The notes under the pieces were generated by a model. It worked only from the letters and a program-made list of their open reading frames with translations, did no database searches and was not told the origin of the DNA. The translations under genes and the position numbers were made by a program. DNA of 64,000 nt, from positions 25,560,119 through 25,624,118 of the forward strand of contig OV277872.1 of NCBI GenBank assembly GCA_922989275.2. Reading direction: 5' to 3'. Shown in pieces: positions 62,720 to 64,000 of the stretch (the stretch's first letter is position 1; every line of letters starts with the position of its first letter). This DNA comes from Gari tellinella (lineage: Eukaryota; Mollusca; Bivalvia; Cardiida; Psammobiidae).

Positions 62720-63200
62720 AATGAAGACGTTGTTCTTTCCCAATAAACGCGTGTGTACTAAAACTATTATTTCCATTGCCGCAACTCACCTTCTGATCAT
62801 GCTTTAAAATGTTTGTCACTAACATTAACATTGGTTGTCAATGATTGCAAGGATTATAAAAGGTTGAACTTTTCTAACTTAACCCTTTACCTGATAGCCT
62901 ATATATAGTATTGAAGATAGGTGACTACTTAAAGCAGGTTGAAAGTAAAGCAGAATGCACCATAAGGCGCATTCTGCTTTACTTTCATCCTGTTTTAAGC
63001 TTCCATGTGCTAGAATATAGAAAATATTCCCCATAATATATATTCATGACTGTATAAATTGGAACTATTTTTTTCAGCGGAGGAATAAATCAAATTTGCT
63101 AAAAGGCGCTTCTATTGGGGAAAGGGTTAAAATGCTTTGGGTTTGCGGGTTTGCGGTTAATTATTTACTACACAGGAAGAGAAACGTATTTTCCATTGTA
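62720..63200. mobile_element. TA-1 MITE split by TTAA-b
   Basis: TGAAGACGTTGTTCTTTCCC and a decayed core before 62878; TGCTTTGGGTTTGCGGG to TTTTCCATTGTA after 63130. Confidence 0.65.
62879..63130. mobile_element. TTAA-b MITE nested in TA-1
   Basis: TTAACCCTTTACCTGATAG to GGGGAAAGGG|TTAA. Core II at about 62931-62998. Confidence 0.85.
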
Positions 63201-63360
63201 GAAGAATTACATGGCGTTTGATCTGGGTCCAAGGCTATAAAGTGTTTGAGTTGCGCTTGAGATAGGTGACCGGACAGAACGCGCGTGTTACACAATCATA
63301 ATACATAATATTTCTGTGAAACAAGTCAAACAACATTTTGTTTAATAAGTGATGAGTTCA

Positions 63361-63700
63361 GTAAAGAAATCGATGGCCATCGATTGCGAGTTGGCTACCG
63401 GTCTAGTACAGTGGAGAAAACATTTTCTTTCCATATAACCCCGGTTACGCTTAATCTATTTTTTTCATTGCAAACAGTTTGGAGCCAAATCAGACGCCGG
63501 GTAACCCGGAGTCTGATCAGGCTCCAAATTGTTTGCAACTCAGATTAAAACTGGTAGTCGGCTTTGTCAACAAGTTGTCATTTTCTATATTTCAATGCAA
63601 TGCGTTTGCGTTTAAACGAAATAATTACGTTTTCTCCACAGTATTTCAGACCGGTAGCCAACTCGCAATCGATGGCCATTGATTTCATTACTGAACTCGT
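63361..63700. repeat. Palindromic element with a TA-1 MITE at its centre
   Basis: GGCCATCGATTGCGAGTTGG then CTACCGGTCT on the left are mirrored by AGACCGGTAGCCAACTCGC and AATCGATGGCC on the right. TA-1 occupies the middle. Confidence 0.7.
63407..63643. mobile_element. TA-1 MITE, diverged
   Basis: TACAGTGGAGAAAACA to CGTTTTCTCCACAGTA, core I about 63472-63538. Confidence 0.85.
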
Positions 63701-63884
63701 CACACTTTGCAATTAAAACAACCAAGTGATTGATTCATTTCACCACATACTCGGTCAAAAGTGTGAACTCTGACTCGTCAATCACGGTGATTTTCAGAAA
63801 TTTCAACGGCAAAGTGATTATTAAGGGTGTATCAATGTCATGAATTTAAGAAATTTTCAAAGTAGAGTATGAAAACACTTTTTG

Positions 63885-63998
63885 TTATAGTTAGAACATA
63901 TTAAGTGAAATCTTAATGATTAAGAAGGGGCGTAACGAGCGTTAGCGAGTGGCCCCTTCTTACCATTAAGATTTCACTTAATATGTTCTAACTAACTT
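63885..63998. repeat. Long palindrome at the window end
   Basis: Left arm GTTAGAACATATTAAGTG...TTAAGAAGGGGC pairs almost completely with GCCCCTTCTTACC...CACTTAATATGTTCTAAC. The loop is about 22 bases (GTAACGAGCGTTAGCGAGTG). Confidence 0.8.
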
Positions 63999-64000
63999 AG

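Noticed and set aside
62409..62721. Opposing 65- and 87-codon frames
   Set aside because: They overlap on opposite strands within dispersed-repeat phrases; neither has independent support.

Overview
The window looks like accessory, repeat-packed DNA from a bivalve mollusc. Evidence: AT-rich sequence with intron-type splice sites; small secreted cysteine-rich peptides of antimicrobial type; non-LTR retrotransposon (LINE) remnants; tRNA-derived SINE-like sequences; and dispersed repeats ending in AGCTCACCT that I know from bivalve genomes. The taxonomic call is inference. There is no prokaryotic gene organisation.

Genes. Three cysteine-rich peptide loci stand out. The last exon of a CSalphabeta defensin-like gene lies at 462-571 (+), with its upstream exons outside the window. 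Two paralogous single-exon genes for short, arginine-rich, six-cysteine secreted peptides lie at 6974-7225 (-) and 25154-25402 (-). A 136-residue reading frame at 36295-36705 (-) has coding-like codon use but I do not recognise it. Everything else large enough to look like a gene is repeat-derived.

Repeats. Most of the window is palindromic non-autonomous DNA elements (MITEs), named here by target duplication and end. TA-1: ends ACAGTGGAGAA, about 248 bp, TA target. TA-2: ends CAGTAAAACCTCTC. TA-3: ends CAGCGCTCCCTC. TTAA-a: CCCTTTCATGATC to GAGTGAAAGGG. TTAA-b: CCCTTTACCCCATAG to GGGGAAAGGG. TTAA-c: CTCATTCAACCCTAG to GGTGAATGAG. TTAA-d: CCCATTTGCGCCC to GGGCACAAATGGG. SIX-a (CAGGGCTCCAGATAAG) and SIX-b (CAGGGCTGCCATTTC) have 6-bp target duplications. 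CAG-1 (GGGCCCGTTTCATAAAAC) has a 3-bp CAG duplication. The most unusual property is that elements with unrelated ends and different target sites carry one of two shared hairpins at their centre. Core I has arms CAAACAGTTTGGATCC + GATCAGACGCCG. Core II has arms TTAAAGCAGGTTGAAAG + TAAAGCAGAATGCGCC.

Layout. 0-7 kb: defensin exon, then MITEs. 7-7.3 kb: first six-Cys peptide gene. 7.4-13 kb: nested MITEs with a partial segmental duplication (9-11 kb). 13.5-16.3 kb: decayed LINE with insertions. 16.9-18 kb: dispersed bivalve repeat. 18-25 kb: MITEs. 25.2-25.4 kb: second six-Cys gene. 25.5-36 kb: MITEs, including a 1.4-kb TA element (29.6-31.0 kb). 36-37 kb: unrecognised ORF and promoter-like motifs. 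37.7 and 41.2 kb: two TTAA-flanked inverted-repeat elements carrying tRNA-like promoters. 43.6-44 kb: LINE 3' end. 45 kb: CT microsatellite. 46-52 kb: MITEs. 52.5-55.5 kb: SINE and a 1059-bp tandem duplication. 55.8-56.2 kb: AT minisatellite. 58.0-60.0 kb: 71-bp minisatellite. 60-64 kb: MITEs and a terminal palindrome. Nested insertions give relative ages: TA-3, TTAA-b and TTAA-c copies sit inside TA-1 or TA-2, while TA-1 and the 1.4-kb element sit inside TTAA-a and TTAA-c copies, so the families were active in overlapping periods.
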